Source of the DNA: GCA-2861595 sp035526335
GTDB lineage: Bacteria > Actinomycetota > Acidimicrobiia > Acidimicrobiales > GCA-2861595
Assembly: GCA_035526335.1 (NCBI GenBank)
Contig: DATLCN010000046.1
Span: forward strand, 50,619 to 114,618
DNA: 64,000 bases
Direction of reading: 5' to 3'
Position 1 is the first letter of the stretch; the number at the start of each line of letters is the position of its first letter. Shown piece by piece: positions 39,382 through 48,957 of this stretch. A model generated the notes under the pieces. The model ran no database searches, was not told the origin of the DNA, and saw only the letters and a list, made by a program, of their open reading frames with translations. The position numbers were made by a program, and so were the translations under genes.

Positions 39382-40587
39382 TCAGCCGGCTGGTTCCGCC
39401 CGGGGATCGCCGCTGACCGCTGAAAGGTATTCGCACAGGTGGGCGGGATCGCCGGTGGGACGGAGCCACTCCAGCGAGACGTCCGGGCCCCGCTCCTCTC
39501 GATCGGACCTGGCCGTCAATCGCCGCGAGGCGCTGACGGCCAGCGCCCCCAGGCTCGATCGCAGGTCGGCGCGGGTGGCCCGGGCCACCATGGTTGCCGG
39601 CGACGCTGGTTGTGAGGTCCGCTCGACCGGCCAGAGAGTGTCGGCCGCGGACACGACCGACCGCCACGCCCACCCCGACAGAGACCGCATCACCTCCGGG
39701 GGCACCGCGAAGCCGAGGGTGTCGCGGGCCCGAAGGAGCATGGTCGCCACTACCAGGTCGACCCGCCACGTCCTCGCCCGCCGGATCACCTCGTCCCAGT
39801 CGGGCGTGTCGTAGAGAACCGCCTGCTCGATGTCCTTCAGCCACCTGAGCTTGCCACCCCCTTCGCGGAACGAATGCACGGCGAGGTGGATGAGCAGGTC
39901 GCTCGGGTCGAGTGACCGGACCTGGTGATCGCCCACCCGGACAGGCCGGCACCGCTCCAGCATCGCCTCGGTCGGGATGGAGAAGCTTCCTCGTAGATCA
40001 CCGTCGTAGAGCAGCTCCCAATGCAGGTCGAGGAGCGTCCCGTGTGGGAGCACGATGTTCACCTCTCCGGCCATCTGCTCCTTGGCGATCATCCAGTTAC
40101 GGTCCACGAGCGGGCACCCGCTCGCCTCGAAGGCCCGGACCACGGTGGCGAAGTCGGCACGCGGGACGAGCAGGTCGAGGTCGCTGTAGCTCCGCAGGTC
40201 GTGGTGGCGGTAGACCGCCTCGGCCAGCACCGGGCCCTTGAGTACCGCCCAACTCACCCCGGTGCCGGCGAGGAGGCGGGCAACAGTCCGCAGATCGGCG
40301 AGTACCCGCAGGTGCGCTTCGAGCGACCGCCGGCGGGCCAGGTCGAGCCTTTCCAGCACCTGCTCCTCTACGCCGTCGAGGGACTTCAGGCTGTAATAGG
40401 CGCAGGCGGCGACTCCGTGGGTGATGGCTGCATCAGGCAATGAGCTCAGGTCGGCACCGGCGACGAGGCGCCCCAGACCCGGTGGTGGGATCCCCCAGTC
40501 GTGCTCCGACGTGCACAGCGCCAGCACCCGGCCGCGGAGACGTGCCTGACGGGCGCCGGCGATGAGCCGACCAGCTTCAGCGAACAC
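39382..40587 (-). CDS. nucleotidyltransferase-family protein
   Basis: A 401-residue protein of the uncharacterised NTP-transferase group often found beside lasso-peptide and PqqD/HPr-kinase genes. The core is GVSWAVLKGPVLAEAVYRHH then DLRSYSDLDLLVPRADF, residues about 110-150, with the D-x-D metal motif, and LLDLHWELLYD later. A homologue in the pseudomycoidin cluster is reported to decorate the phosphorylated peptide with sugars; whether this one does so is unknown. It could instead act in polysaccharide synthesis. GTG 40587 lies in the flippase 3' end (11-nt overlap). Confidence 0.75.
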   Translation of the reverse strand: MFAEAGRLIAGARQARLRGRVLALCTSEHDWGIPPPGLGRLVAGADLSSLPDAAITHGVAACAYYSLKSLDGVEEQVLERLDLARRRSLEAHLRVLADLRTVARLLAGTGVSWAVLKGPVLAEAVYRHHDLRSYSDLDLLVPRADFATVVRAFEASGCPLVDRNWMIAKEQMAGEVNIVLPHGTLLDLHWELLYDGDLRGSFSIPTEAMLERCRPVRVGDHQVRSLDPSDLLIHLAVHSFREGGGKLRWLKDIEQAVLYDTPDWDEVIRRARTWRVDLVVATMLLRARDTLGFAVPPEVMRSLSGWAWRSVVSAADTLWPVERTSQPASPATMVARATRADLRSSLGALAVSASRRLTARSDREERGPDVSLEWLRPTGDPAHLCEYLSAVSGDPRAEPAG

Positions 40588-42100
40588 GGTTGAGGAGGTC
40601 GTCCCGGGCGTCGGTGAGCAGGTGCGGTGCGAACATCAAAAGGTATGCGGAGTAGGCCGTGCCCCCGCCGGCGACGGAGGCGGCGAAGCGCAACCCGAAG
40701 CCCGTCGATTCGGGAACCATAACCAGTGCCAGCCACGCGCACAGGGCCATCGCGGCCGACGCCGCCGCCACCGGCACGACGGTCATCAGAAGTATGTGGA
40801 CCCGGGTCTGGAGTGTCCTCGCCACCAGCCCGAGAGATACGGGCAACAGCAGGTAGCCGGCCACCGTGAACCCGGTGGCCACCCCGGCTATGCCATGGCC
40901 CACCCCAACGGCGAAGCCGATGACGTAGAAGAAGAATCCCGTGGCGGCCATCCAGAAGTCCAGGGACGGTTTGCCGATGGCCGAGTAGACGGCACCGTTG
41001 AGGCGGTTCATGGCGATGCGGGGGCCGTTGAGGGCGAGGATCTGCACGGTGGCCACCGCCGGCAACCAACGTGATCCGAACACGAGCGGTATCAACACCG
41101 GCGCCGTCACCGCGATCCCCAGTGAGGCCGGGAAGCAGAGGAGAGCGATGCTTCTGATAGCCCTGCAGAAGGCCGTCCGGATCCGCGCGATGTCGTGCTG
41201 GATCGAGGAGAACGCCGGGAACACGACGCTCCACACGACGTCGGCCACCTTCTGGATGGGAAAGAGCATGAGCCGGTAGGCGAGGCCGTAGAAACCGAGC
41301 GCGGTCGCTCCCAGGACCTTCCCGACGATCAGATTGTCGATGTTCGTCTGGCCGTAATAGATCAGCCTGAATCCCGAGGAATAGGCGCCGAAGCCGGCGA
41401 GGTCGGCCGCAGCGGCACGATTGATGCCGATTCGTGGGTGCCAGACACCTGCCCGCAGGGCGGCCAGGGCGACGGCGACGAACGCGACGAAGGTCTCGCC
41501 GAGCGAGTAGGCCACCAGAGCCCAGACACCGGCACCGAGGAAGGCCAGCACCACGCCGGCGACGCCTCCCACGCTCACGGCTATCACCGTCGACACCACG
41601 ATGGGCCTGAACCGCAGCTCCCGTTGGAGGAGCTGCCTGGGCGCACCCTGGAGTGCCCGGAAGATAAAGGTGAGACTCATGACCAGGAGAACGGGATGGA
41701 GGTCCGGCTCCTCGAAGAAGCTGGCCAGGTGGGGCGATGACCAGGCGACCACGGCTGCCATCAGGAGTCCGGCCAGGCCGCTCAGGGTCGTGGCCGTGGT
41801 GACGTGTTCGGGCGACAACTCCCGCCGGTGGACGAGGGCGGAACCGAAGCCGAGGTCCCCGAGCAGATCCGCCAGTTGCGTGACTATGAAGGCCATGGCG
41901 ATGATGCCGAAATCGGCAGGAGCCACGAGCTTGGTCAGCACGGCCAGGATGGCGAGGCGGGCGAACTGCTGGAAGCCCTGGTCCACCATGCCCCATCGGA
42001 GGCCTGAGGTCACCTGGGCGCGGAGACCCGGTACCTCCTCGGTCAACTGCACCGGCAGGTGGTCCTGGGTGGTGTCGCCGGCGTCAGGGCCTGTCAGCAC
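40577..42100 (-). CDS. Wzx-type lipopolysaccharide/exopolysaccharide flippase
   Basis: A 507-residue protein with about 14 helices and the polysaccharide-transporter (PST/MOP) pattern: LRWGMVDQGFQQFARLAILAVL at the N-terminus, LVAPADFGIIAMAFIVTQL, GATALGFYGLAYRLMLFPIQ and VQILALNGPRIAMNRLNG. It flips lipid-linked repeat units across the membrane for polymerisation. The GTG start overlaps the upstream glycosyltransferase stop by 17 nt, so the genes are translationally coupled. Confidence 0.9.
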   Translation of the reverse strand: MLTGPDAGDTTQDHLPVQLTEEVPGLRAQVTSGLRWGMVDQGFQQFARLAILAVLTKLVAPADFGIIAMAFIVTQLADLLGDLGFGSALVHRRELSPEHVTTATTLSGLAGLLMAAVVAWSSPHLASFFEEPDLHPVLLVMSLTFIFRALQGAPRQLLQRELRFRPIVVSTVIAVSVGGVAGVVLAFLGAGVWALVAYSLGETFVAFVAVALAALRAGVWHPRIGINRAAAADLAGFGAYSSGFRLIYYGQTNIDNLIVGKVLGATALGFYGLAYRLMLFPIQKVADVVWSVVFPAFSSIQHDIARIRTAFCRAIRSIALLCFPASLGIAVTAPVLIPLVFGSRWLPAVATVQILALNGPRIAMNRLNGAVYSAIGKPSLDFWMAATGFFFYVIGFAVGVGHGIAGVATGFTVAGYLLLPVSLGLVARTLQTRVHILLMTVVPVAAASAAMALCAWLALVMVPESTGFGLRFAASVAGGGTAYSAYLLMFAPHLLTDARDDLLNRVR

Positions 42101-43268
42101 GGGCCTGGAACGCGGATTCGTACACCTCGAGCAGTGCGTCGACGTGCGCGTCCAGCGAGTAGCGCTCTGTCACCCGTTGGCGCCCCGCCCGCCCCAGCCG
42201 TTCGCGCTGCCCCGGATCGGACGCCACCTCCACCAAGGTGGTCGCGGACGCAGTGGCATCCTCCATGTCGATCAGCCGGCCCGTGACCCCTTCCTCCAAA
42301 AGGTCCGTTATGCCGCCGGCGGTCGCGCCCACCACGGCCCGTCCGGTGGCCCAGGCTTCGAGTACCACCCGCGCCGTACCCTCGCCTCGCGACGGCACGA
42401 TGGTGAAATCGGCGGCCGACATCAGGGCGGGCACGTCCGGTCGCGAGCCGAGGAAGTGGAGCCGGCTGCCGGCGGGGGATGCCGCCGCCTGCGCGATCAG
42501 GGCCCGTCGGATGTTCCGGCCCTCCGTGTACGTCGCACCGCCGGCATGTGCGACATGCAGCTTCGGGTCCTTCTCGAGGGCATCCAGCACGATCGGCACC
42601 AGGAGGTCCAGGCCCTTGAACCAGTGGAAGTTGGCCACCACCAGGCCGAGAACGGCTGTGTCCGGTATGCCGAGATCGCTCCTGACCTGCGACCGGTCGA
42701 TCGGTTGAGGAAACCCTCCGCTGTCGATGCCGTTGGGGATGAAACGCACCGCCATGCCGGGAGCACCGACCTGATCCGCGGTGGCCGTGCTGTTGGTCAC
42801 GACGAAGGCGCCGGCCTGCCTGAGCGATCGTGCAACCGGGACATGGCTCGGGACGCGGAGGTGGGCCACCACAGGGAGACCTGCGACGAGGGCCGATCTC
42901 GCGATCCTCTCGCACCGCGGCCCCAGATGCGAGACGTGGACGAGATCGAAGGATCCCGAGGTGGCGGCCCTCGAGATCAGCGGCGCGCGAAGAGGCCCGG
43001 GCGTACGCCTCGCCGCTCCAGGCAGCAGCTTCAGGCCCTTTTCCGTCGCTACCCGCGCCATCGGGCCGCGCCGCCCGGCAAACGCCAGCGTTACGTCGAT
43101 CCCCCGCCCGGCCATGGTCTCGGCGGCCAGCAACGTGCTCGTCTCGGCACCGGCCAGGTAGGCGTTCTCGGAGACGAGAAGGACGTGCCGGGGCCTCAAG
43201 GAGTCCGCAGGACGAGGACTCTCGTCGGCCTCCGCCGGCTCGGCCGCCGAGGCCGCCTCACAACGCAT
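42084..43268 (-). CDS. GT4-family glycosyltransferase
   Basis: A 394-residue GT-B enzyme. LLVSENAYLAGAETSTLLAAE is the N-terminal acceptor domain, FIPNGIDSGGF the linker, and LGLVVANFHWFKGLDLLVPI with SRGEGTARVVLEAWATGRAV (shown as separate motifs) the nucleotide-sugar domain with its E-x7-E pair. It would add a sugar to the lipid-linked repeat unit at the inner membrane face. ATG 43268 overlaps the stop of the secreted giant gene by 11 nt; an upstream start at 43340 lies inside that gene and is rejected. Confidence 0.88.
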   Translation of the reverse strand: MRCEAASAAEPAEADESPRPADSLRPRHVLLVSENAYLAGAETSTLLAAETMAGRGIDVTLAFAGRRGPMARVATEKGLKLLPGAARRTPGPLRAPLISRAATSGSFDLVHVSHLGPRCERIARSALVAGLPVVAHLRVPSHVPVARSLRQAGAFVVTNSTATADQVGAPGMAVRFIPNGIDSGGFPQPIDRSQVRSDLGIPDTAVLGLVVANFHWFKGLDLLVPIVLDALEKDPKLHVAHAGGATYTEGRNIRRALIAQAAASPAGSRLHFLGSRPDVPALMSAADFTIVPSRGEGTARVVLEAWATGRAVVGATAGGITDLLEEGVTGRLIDMEDATASATTLVEVASDPGQRERLGRAGRQRVTERYSLDAHVDALLEVYESAFQARADRP

Positions 43269-46200
43269 CGATGCTGAAGCGGTCGTACACACCGACGATG
43301 GGCGTGGTGGAGCCCTGGTTCGACACGAGAATGCCACCACGGGCCTGGCTGGAGAACCACCTCATGACATCGTTGGGAGCGGCGCTCGGTCCGAAGGTGG
43401 TGATATCAGCTCCGTTGCTCGAGTTCAAACGGTACGAGGCGGTCAGGGTACCGGCGGCGACATCTGCGGTGATGAAGAGGTCCAGTGTGCTGATCGTGCC
43501 GGGGCTCGGCAGTGCCGTCGGCCCGGCGAGGATCGTCCCGGAGCCGTTCTGCTCGAAGAACAACGTGATGCTCGGCACGCCGTTGTGGTTCTCCACCTCC
43601 AACTTGAAGTAGTTGTTCTGGTCCGGCCCGAAGTAGACCGCTTTCTGTTGGAAGCCGGAGTTGAGATCGGTCGTGGGCCCGAGCAGCCGGGTCTGCACCC
43701 GTGTTTTACGCCGGGTGGCGTCATAACTCAACTCCAACGCGTTGCGCTGCGTGTTGGTGCTGTTGGTGTTGGTGTCACCGGTGCTGGTGAGCCGGAGCAC
43801 CCCGGCGGTGGTGTCGAGGTCGATGAGGCTCGGCACGTACTGGTTGGACGCCGCATTGGCCTGCACGCCGGTGAACCCGGTGCCTTCCCCGTCCTTGTCC
43901 GCCACAGTCCCGGTGACGGATGTCCCGAAACCGAGGTTGGTGGCGGCGCTACCGGCCGCCGGCCCGGGCGTCAGCTCGGGTGCGGCGTTGGTCAGGAGGA
44001 AGATGTAGTCCTGGTAGTCGTAGTTCTTGAAGTCGACGAGCTGTGAGACGTCGAAGGCGGCGATCCAGGTGTTCGGGATCGGGGTACCAGCGGGCGATTT
44101 CGCCGGATAGAAGCGGACCTGGTGGAACTTGGGGGACCCGTTCAGGCCGTCGTCGCTGAAGTCGGCCGCCTGGTAGCCGCCCCAGATGCCGAACACCGAG
44201 CTCGGGTTGAAAGTGGTGACGCCGCCGGCGTTGATCTGCGGGAAGAGCCGCTGGTTCTGCCCGCCGCTGGGATCGGTGCCACCGGAGAAGTTGAACATGG
44301 TGGTCTTGGTGCCCGGTGACCCCTTGGCATGCCAGCCGGCGTCACCGGTCGTGTAGGTCTCACGGGAGGAGTACCGGGCCAGCGGGGTCAGGCCCACCGG
44401 CTTGGACGTGTCCACCCTCCTCCAGTACGGCGAGATGATCTCGTCGCCCACCGGGAGCCGGTTGTTGCCGAGGAAATTCGACTCGGGACCGAAGTTCGTG
44501 GAATACCCGAGGCTGCGCCCCATCTGCGGCAGGGTCGGCTCGTTCCCGCCCTCGTAGTCGTTGCTGTCCAGGCCGGCCAGTGCCGTGGTGGCCGTCGGTA
44601 GTCCCGGGTCGTTGCCCTGGATGGTGAGGGTGGCGTAGTTCTCGACCCCCGTGGTGCTGGGCCGGAACTCAACGGAGACAGGGGCGGTGCCCCCGGGAGC
44701 CACGTTGAAGGACGTGGGCTGGCCGCTGGCCAGTCTGAACTTCGACGCCTGCGGCCCGGAGATGCCGACGCTGGTGACACTCAGGGTGCTCGTCCCCGAG
44801 TTGCGGATGGTGAGGGTCTTGCCGGGGCGCACCTCCTCGTTGACGGTGCTGAACACGAGCCGGCTCGGCAGGAGCAACCAGTCGTCGGGGGACTCCACCC
44901 GCATGGCGGACGCACTGGCCGTGCGATTGATGGTGAAGCTACGGGTGGCTGATGCGCTGTTACCGGCTACGTCGCGCGCGGTGGCGACGACGGTGTGGGC
45001 ACCCGACGTGGTGACCACGAAGGGGCCTCCATAGGAAGTCGAAGCCCCACCGTCGAGGGTGTAGGTGGTGGAGGACACCCCCGAACCCGAATCGGTGGCG
45101 TTGATGGTCACGGTGACGTCGCTGCTGTAGGTCGTGGCGTCGGTGGCGGTTCCGGAGAGGCCGATGCCGACCTGTGGGGCGGTGGTGTCGGCGCTGGTGT
45201 CGACCCTGTCGATGTCGACGTAGTCGATCTTGGTGTTGGTGCCTCCTGCGGCGTCGAGAGTCAGGCGCCCGTCGGCCACGTTCACCCGGACGGTGTTGCT
45301 GCGGAAGGGATTGGAGCTGGTGGGCACGAAGTTGTCCACCGCCACCACGCCTTCGGCGGTGAGGCGGTGGGTGCTGTCGAAGGCGAAGGCATCTCCGACC
45401 GAAACGGTGACGTCGTAGGTGCCGGCGGCCAGTGCGTACTCCCACCGGCCGGGAACGGCCACGCCGTTGGTGCCGCTGTACTGCATGTGCAACAGCGTGT
45501 CGAGGCGCTGGTCGGCCACCAGGTCGCGGTCACGGGCGTTGCCCACCAGCGACAGCGCCGAGGTGGAGGTCTGCGAGATCCAGCCGTATCCCCGGGTGGT
45601 GTCGAAGCCCTGGCCGTAGTCCAGCGAGTAACCCGTGGCTACGGGAGCCGTCTGGGGCTGGAAGTTGACGCGGGCGACGGGCGTCCGGGTGGTGCCCGCA
45701 GCAGATGGGCGGAGCAGGGTGATCTTCCCACCTGCGCCGTCCGGGTCGCTGCCGTACTCGGCGACATAGACGTTGCCGTTGGCGCCGTTGACGGCAACGT
45801 CGAGAGGGTTGTACAGGCCGGCGGCCAGCTGCGTGGGGGTGCCGGGCTTCCCGCCGGCGTCGAGGCTCACGGCGATGATGTCGTCGCCGTTCGAATACTC
45901 GGCGATGAGCAGACTTCCCCGAAGGGCGCCACCGAAGGCGTTGGAGGTGTACTCGGCGATGCCGTCGGCCGAGCGGTGGAGTCCGAGGTCGAGGGCCGGC
46001 GGCGCCCATCCGGGATCCGGGAGGATCCCCACCGGGTACTGCGGGGTTTCGAACGGGTCGACGCCGCCGCTGGGGTTCCCCCCATTCAGTACGTACTGGC
46101 CACGGGAGGGGTTGGGATGGCCGTAGTAGCGCCCGGCGGTCGCCTTGGCCAGGAAGTCCCGACCGGCGGGCAGGTCGGTCAGCGCCGGCGGGTTGCCGGA

Positions 46201-47841
46201 GGGCCCGGACGGGGTGTTCCCGCCGGCTGATTCGTTGACCGGCACGTACAGGGAGCCGTTGGTGCTCCAGACGAGGTCGTAGGGGTTCCGGGTGCCGCTG
46301 GCGTACACGGTCACGGGTGCTCCGGTCGCGTTCGGGTTGTAGCCGGCGCTGGTGTCGACGTTCACCGGTGAAGTGCCCTGAAAGCGGGTGTCGCGGTCGA
46401 CGTCGGCCACGAGGATGGCGGCACTGAGTGGTGTCTCCTCACGGTTACCCCAGTACGAGTCGGGGGCTCCGTAGCCGCTGAGAGAGCCCTGGGCCAGGTA
46501 GAGCCGCCCGTCGGGCCCGAAATCGATGCCGTTGTTCATGTGGTCGTGTATTGATCGGGGGAGACCGGTGACGACGTCCCGCTTGTTCTCGAGGTTGGTG
46601 CCGGTGAGTAGTGACAACGTGCCGGTGAAGTTCGCCATGTTGTCGGCTCCCAGGGCCCCGTGTGAGACCCACAGCCTCAGGTCACCTGCCGTCGAGGCCG
46701 GATCGAACCGGAGTCCGAGGATGGTGCGCTGGTACTGCCACCGGTTGAACACCTCGGGTGATCCGGTAGCCGTTCCATCCGAGCCGATCGTGTAGCGCAT
46801 TATCTGGCCGATGGCGTTGGCCACGTAGAGCTTTCCGTCGGGGCCGAAGGTGACCACCGTTGGACCCGTGACGGCACCGATCGCGAACCGGTCGAACGAC
46901 GTCGCGGCCGGCGGCACGCCCTGGCTCCCGGTTGTGAAGGTGCTCCTGAACAGCTCGAACGGGGTGCCGGCGGTGGACAGGAGGCCTGAGGTCGTCTGCA
47001 CCGTGAAGGTCGTGTTCGGTGCGAGTGCCGAACCTGGCGTGAAGCTGATGAGGCTTCCGGCCGCATCGGAGTTGTAGACGCCTGTCACCTGGGTGCCGGT
47101 GGGATCGAGGAGCTTCACCGAGTTGGGGCCGATGGTGTTCCTGTCGGCCGAGGTGCTCAGGCTGAGGGTGACCGAGGAGGTGACGAAGACGCCGGTCGTC
47201 CCGTTTCGCGGATCCGAGTCGAGCACCATCGGGGGCGTGATCCTGGCGATGTCCACGTAATTGATCTTGGTATTCGTGCCGCCGGTGGCATCGAGGGTGA
47301 TGCGCCCGTCGCTCACGTTCACGGTGACGGTCGACACACGGAACTTGGTCGTCTGGTCCGGTGTGAAGTTGTCGACGGCGAGGGTGCCCTCGACTTTGAG
47401 GCGGTGGACACTGTCGGTGTAGAGCGGATCCCCGACGGCCACTGTCACCAGGTAGGTCCCGGCTGAGACCGCGTACTCCCAACGGCCAGGGGTCAGGATC
47501 ATCCCCTCCTCGTCGCTGGACCCGTTGGCCTGCATGGCGAGGAAACTGTCGAGGCGCTTGTCCGCTTCGAGGTTCCTCTCGCGGCCGTTGCCGACGAGAG
47601 AGAGTTTCTTGTTGTTGGTCTGCGTGAGCCAGCCGTACTTGCGCGTGGCATCGAAGGCCTGCCCGTAGTCCCTCGTGTAGCCGGCGGGGACCTGCCCCGC
47701 CTCGGACTGGAAGTTCACCCGGGCCACGACCGTGGCGTCGGCGGCCGCAGGCATGGGCGCGACCATGGCCGCCAGGCAGGCCAGCGTCACGAGCAGCGCC
47801 GGGAGCCGTGGCCGCGTCGACGGGTCCCTCGTTGGCGTCAT
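43258..47841 (-). CDS. large secreted malectin / beta-propeller multidomain protein
   Basis: A 1527-residue exported protein. A signal peptide (about 1-35, ending AAADA) is followed by a malectin-like carbohydrate-binding domain (38-205), an SbsA-type Ig-like domain (206-300), a sugar-dehydrogenase-like propeller (about 310-735: FGPDGKLYVANAIGQI, NNGIDFGPDGRLYLAQGS, SGTRNPYDLVWS), a second malectin-like domain (745-905), Ig-like repeats (915-1000), an HYDIN-like beta domain (1015-1110) and an unassigned C-terminal region with a concanavalin-like end. The two malectin domains are close duplicates. It is the first gene of an overlapping operon with a glycosyltransferase, the flippase and the nucleotidyltransferase, so it likely binds or processes the polysaccharide outside the cell. 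Confidence 0.82.
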   Translation of the reverse strand: MTPTRDPSTRPRLPALLVTLACLAAMVAPMPAAADATVVARVNFQSEAGQVPAGYTRDYGQAFDATRKYGWLTQTNNKKLSLVGNGRERNLEADKRLDSFLAMQANGSSDEEGMILTPGRWEYAVSAGTYLVTVAVGDPLYTDSVHRLKVEGTLAVDNFTPDQTTKFRVSTVTVNVSDGRITLDATGGTNTKINYVDIARITPPMVLDSDPRNGTTGVFVTSSVTLSLSTSADRNTIGPNSVKLLDPTGTQVTGVYNSDAAGSLISFTPGSALAPNTTFTVQTTSGLLSTAGTPFELFRSTFTTGSQGVPPAATSFDRFAIGAVTGPTVVTFGPDGKLYVANAIGQIMRYTIGSDGTATGSPEVFNRWQYQRTILGLRFDPASTAGDLRLWVSHGALGADNMANFTGTLSLLTGTNLENKRDVVTGLPRSIHDHMNNGIDFGPDGRLYLAQGSLSGYGAPDSYWGNREETPLSAAILVADVDRDTRFQGTSPVNVDTSAGYNPNATGAPVTVYASGTRNPYDLVWSTNGSLYVPVNESAGGNTPSGPSGNPPALTDLPAGRDFLAKATAGRYYGHPNPSRGQYVLNGGNPSGGVDPFETPQYPVGILPDPGWAPPALDLGLHRSADGIAEYTSNAFGGALRGSLLIAEYSNGDDIIAVSLDAGGKPGTPTQLAAGLYNPLDVAVNGANGNVYVAEYGSDPDGAGGKITLLRPSAAGTTRTPVARVNFQPQTAPVATGYSLDYGQGFDTTRGYGWISQTSTSALSLVGNARDRDLVADQRLDTLLHMQYSGTNGVAVPGRWEYALAAGTYDVTVSVGDAFAFDSTHRLTAEGVVAVDNFVPTSSNPFRSNTVRVNVADGRLTLDAAGGTNTKIDYVDIDRVDTSADTTAPQVGIGLSGTATDATTYSSDVTVTINATDSGSGVSSTTYTLDGGASTSYGGPFVVTTSGAHTVVATARDVAGNSASATRSFTINRTASASAMRVESPDDWLLLPSRLVFSTVNEEVRPGKTLTIRNSGTSTLSVTSVGISGPQASKFRLASGQPTSFNVAPGGTAPVSVEFRPSTTGVENYATLTIQGNDPGLPTATTALAGLDSNDYEGGNEPTLPQMGRSLGYSTNFGPESNFLGNNRLPVGDEIISPYWRRVDTSKPVGLTPLARYSSRETYTTGDAGWHAKGSPGTKTTMFNFSGGTDPSGGQNQRLFPQINAGGVTTFNPSSVFGIWGGYQAADFSDDGLNGSPKFHQVRFYPAKSPAGTPIPNTWIAAFDVSQLVDFKNYDYQDYIFLLTNAAPELTPGPAAGSAATNLGFGTSVTGTVADKDGEGTGFTGVQANAASNQYVPSLIDLDTTAGVLRLTSTGDTNTNSTNTQRNALELSYDATRRKTRVQTRLLGPTTDLNSGFQQKAVYFGPDQNNYFKLEVENHNGVPSITLFFEQNGSGTILAGPTALPSPGTISTLDLFITADVAAGTLTASYRLNSSNGADITTFGPSAAPNDVMRWFSSQARGGILVSNQGSTTPIVGVYDRFSIDAL

Positions 47842-47909
47842 CTCCCCAGCTCACCCCCCTACGTGCGGCGAACAGCGGAAACGACCGTTCGTCGCCGCCT
47901 CGCCCACTG

Positions 47910-47915
47910 ATTGTA
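47910..47915 (-). promoter_or_regulatory. -10 box of the secreted giant-protein operon
   Basis: TACAAT on the minus strand lies about 69 nt before ATG 47841, leaving a leader of about 60 nt with GGGGAG just before the start. The leader can fold: GCGGCGAAC and GTTCGTCGCCGC (about 47866-47896) are near-complementary. Confidence 0.45.
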
Positions 47916-47935
47916 CAGCACCTCAGGCGACGCCA

Positions 47936-48952
47936 CTACCGTCCGTGGGCGCTCGGGGCCGCGTCCTCCGGGGCGATCCGCGGGGAACCGAACAATCTCC
48001 GGAATACCGCCGATGCTCGGGGTGAACTCCCGTTGGAGAGCTGATGAGTGCCGTAGTCCCAGAAGTTGGCGTAGGCGACCTGGTTGGACGATATCCACCG
48101 GCTCATGGCCTCGATGAACTGCGGATCGTCACCGCCGCCCCCTCGGCGGCGAGGCCACAGGCCCCACTCGTCGAACGACATCGGCTTGCGATGTGAAGCC
48201 GCGAACCGACGGTGCCAGTCGAGGCCGAAAGGCTCGTTCACCATGTCGTCCCAGCGGGCCGTGAAGTTGTTCGTGTGCCAGAAGCTGCTGTCGTAGTTGT
48301 CGAGCCCGATGTAGTCGACGTACTCGTCGCCGGGGTAGGACAGGTCCGGTGACGTGGCCTGTCGGCCGCGGGTCGGGTTCCAGGCGAAACGGAAGTGGGC
48401 GCCGGGAACCGACCTCATGGCGTTCACGATCCTGCGCCAGTACCGCACGAACGCCTCCTCGTGGCCGGCCGCGGCCCATGGAAACCAACTCCCGTTGAAC
48501 TCCCATCCGAGTCGGATCGTGTCAGCGGCATGGCCCCGGGTGACGAGAACGTGGGCCAGGGCCGAGAAATGTCGGTCATAGCGGCCGGCAGCGCCGGCGT
48601 CGAGGCTGGATCCGTTCGTCGTGAGGATGGGCACACCCCACTCGAAGGCGACCCGTCCCTGGTCGGCTTGCCACCGGTCGAGGATCCAACTCGGGTTCTC
48701 GATCGTCCTCCACGAGCGCCCGTCGAAGAAATCGAGGACCTGGTCGACCGACCGCCCGGTCCAGGTCTCGAATCTGCGGACCCCGCTCGAGTTGCCTGCC
48801 CCGCGGTACACCCCGAAGCGCCGGGATTCCAGACTCCTCGGGGACGAGGCGGGCGATGTCCTACGGGCCTCCGGGTTCGTGGCGCCGGCGGCCAACGACG
48901 CGCCGAGCGCGAGTGCCGCCACGAGAACTGCGCACAGGCGGGTGGGCTTCAT
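47936..48952 (-). CDS. secreted GH26-like glycoside hydrolase (short form)
   Basis: A 338-residue exported protein with a signal peptide (1-23). The catalytic fold shows FGVYRGAGNSSGV, ENPSWILDRW, IRLGWEFNGSWFPW with the likely acid/base Glu, RFAWNPTRG, YVDYIGLDNYD, and MSFDEWGLWPR with the likely nucleophile Glu. This is the GH26 mannanase-like arrangement. It may trim the cell's own exopolysaccharide. It is a shorter paralogue of the next gene upstream on the same strand, lacking the Thr linker and C-terminal beta domains. A perfect 11-bp hairpin ends 5 nt before its ATG. Confidence 0.82.
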   Translation of the reverse strand: MKPTRLCAVLVAALALGASLAAGATNPEARRTSPASSPRSLESRRFGVYRGAGNSSGVRRFETWTGRSVDQVLDFFDGRSWRTIENPSWILDRWQADQGRVAFEWGVPILTTNGSSLDAGAAGRYDRHFSALAHVLVTRGHAADTIRLGWEFNGSWFPWAAAGHEEAFVRYWRRIVNAMRSVPGAHFRFAWNPTRGRQATSPDLSYPGDEYVDYIGLDNYDSSFWHTNNFTARWDDMVNEPFGLDWHRRFAASHRKPMSFDEWGLWPRRRGGGGDDPQFIEAMSRWISSNQVAYANFWDYGTHQLSNGSSPRASAVFRRLFGSPRIAPEDAAPSAHGR

Positions 48953-48957
48953 GTGAA

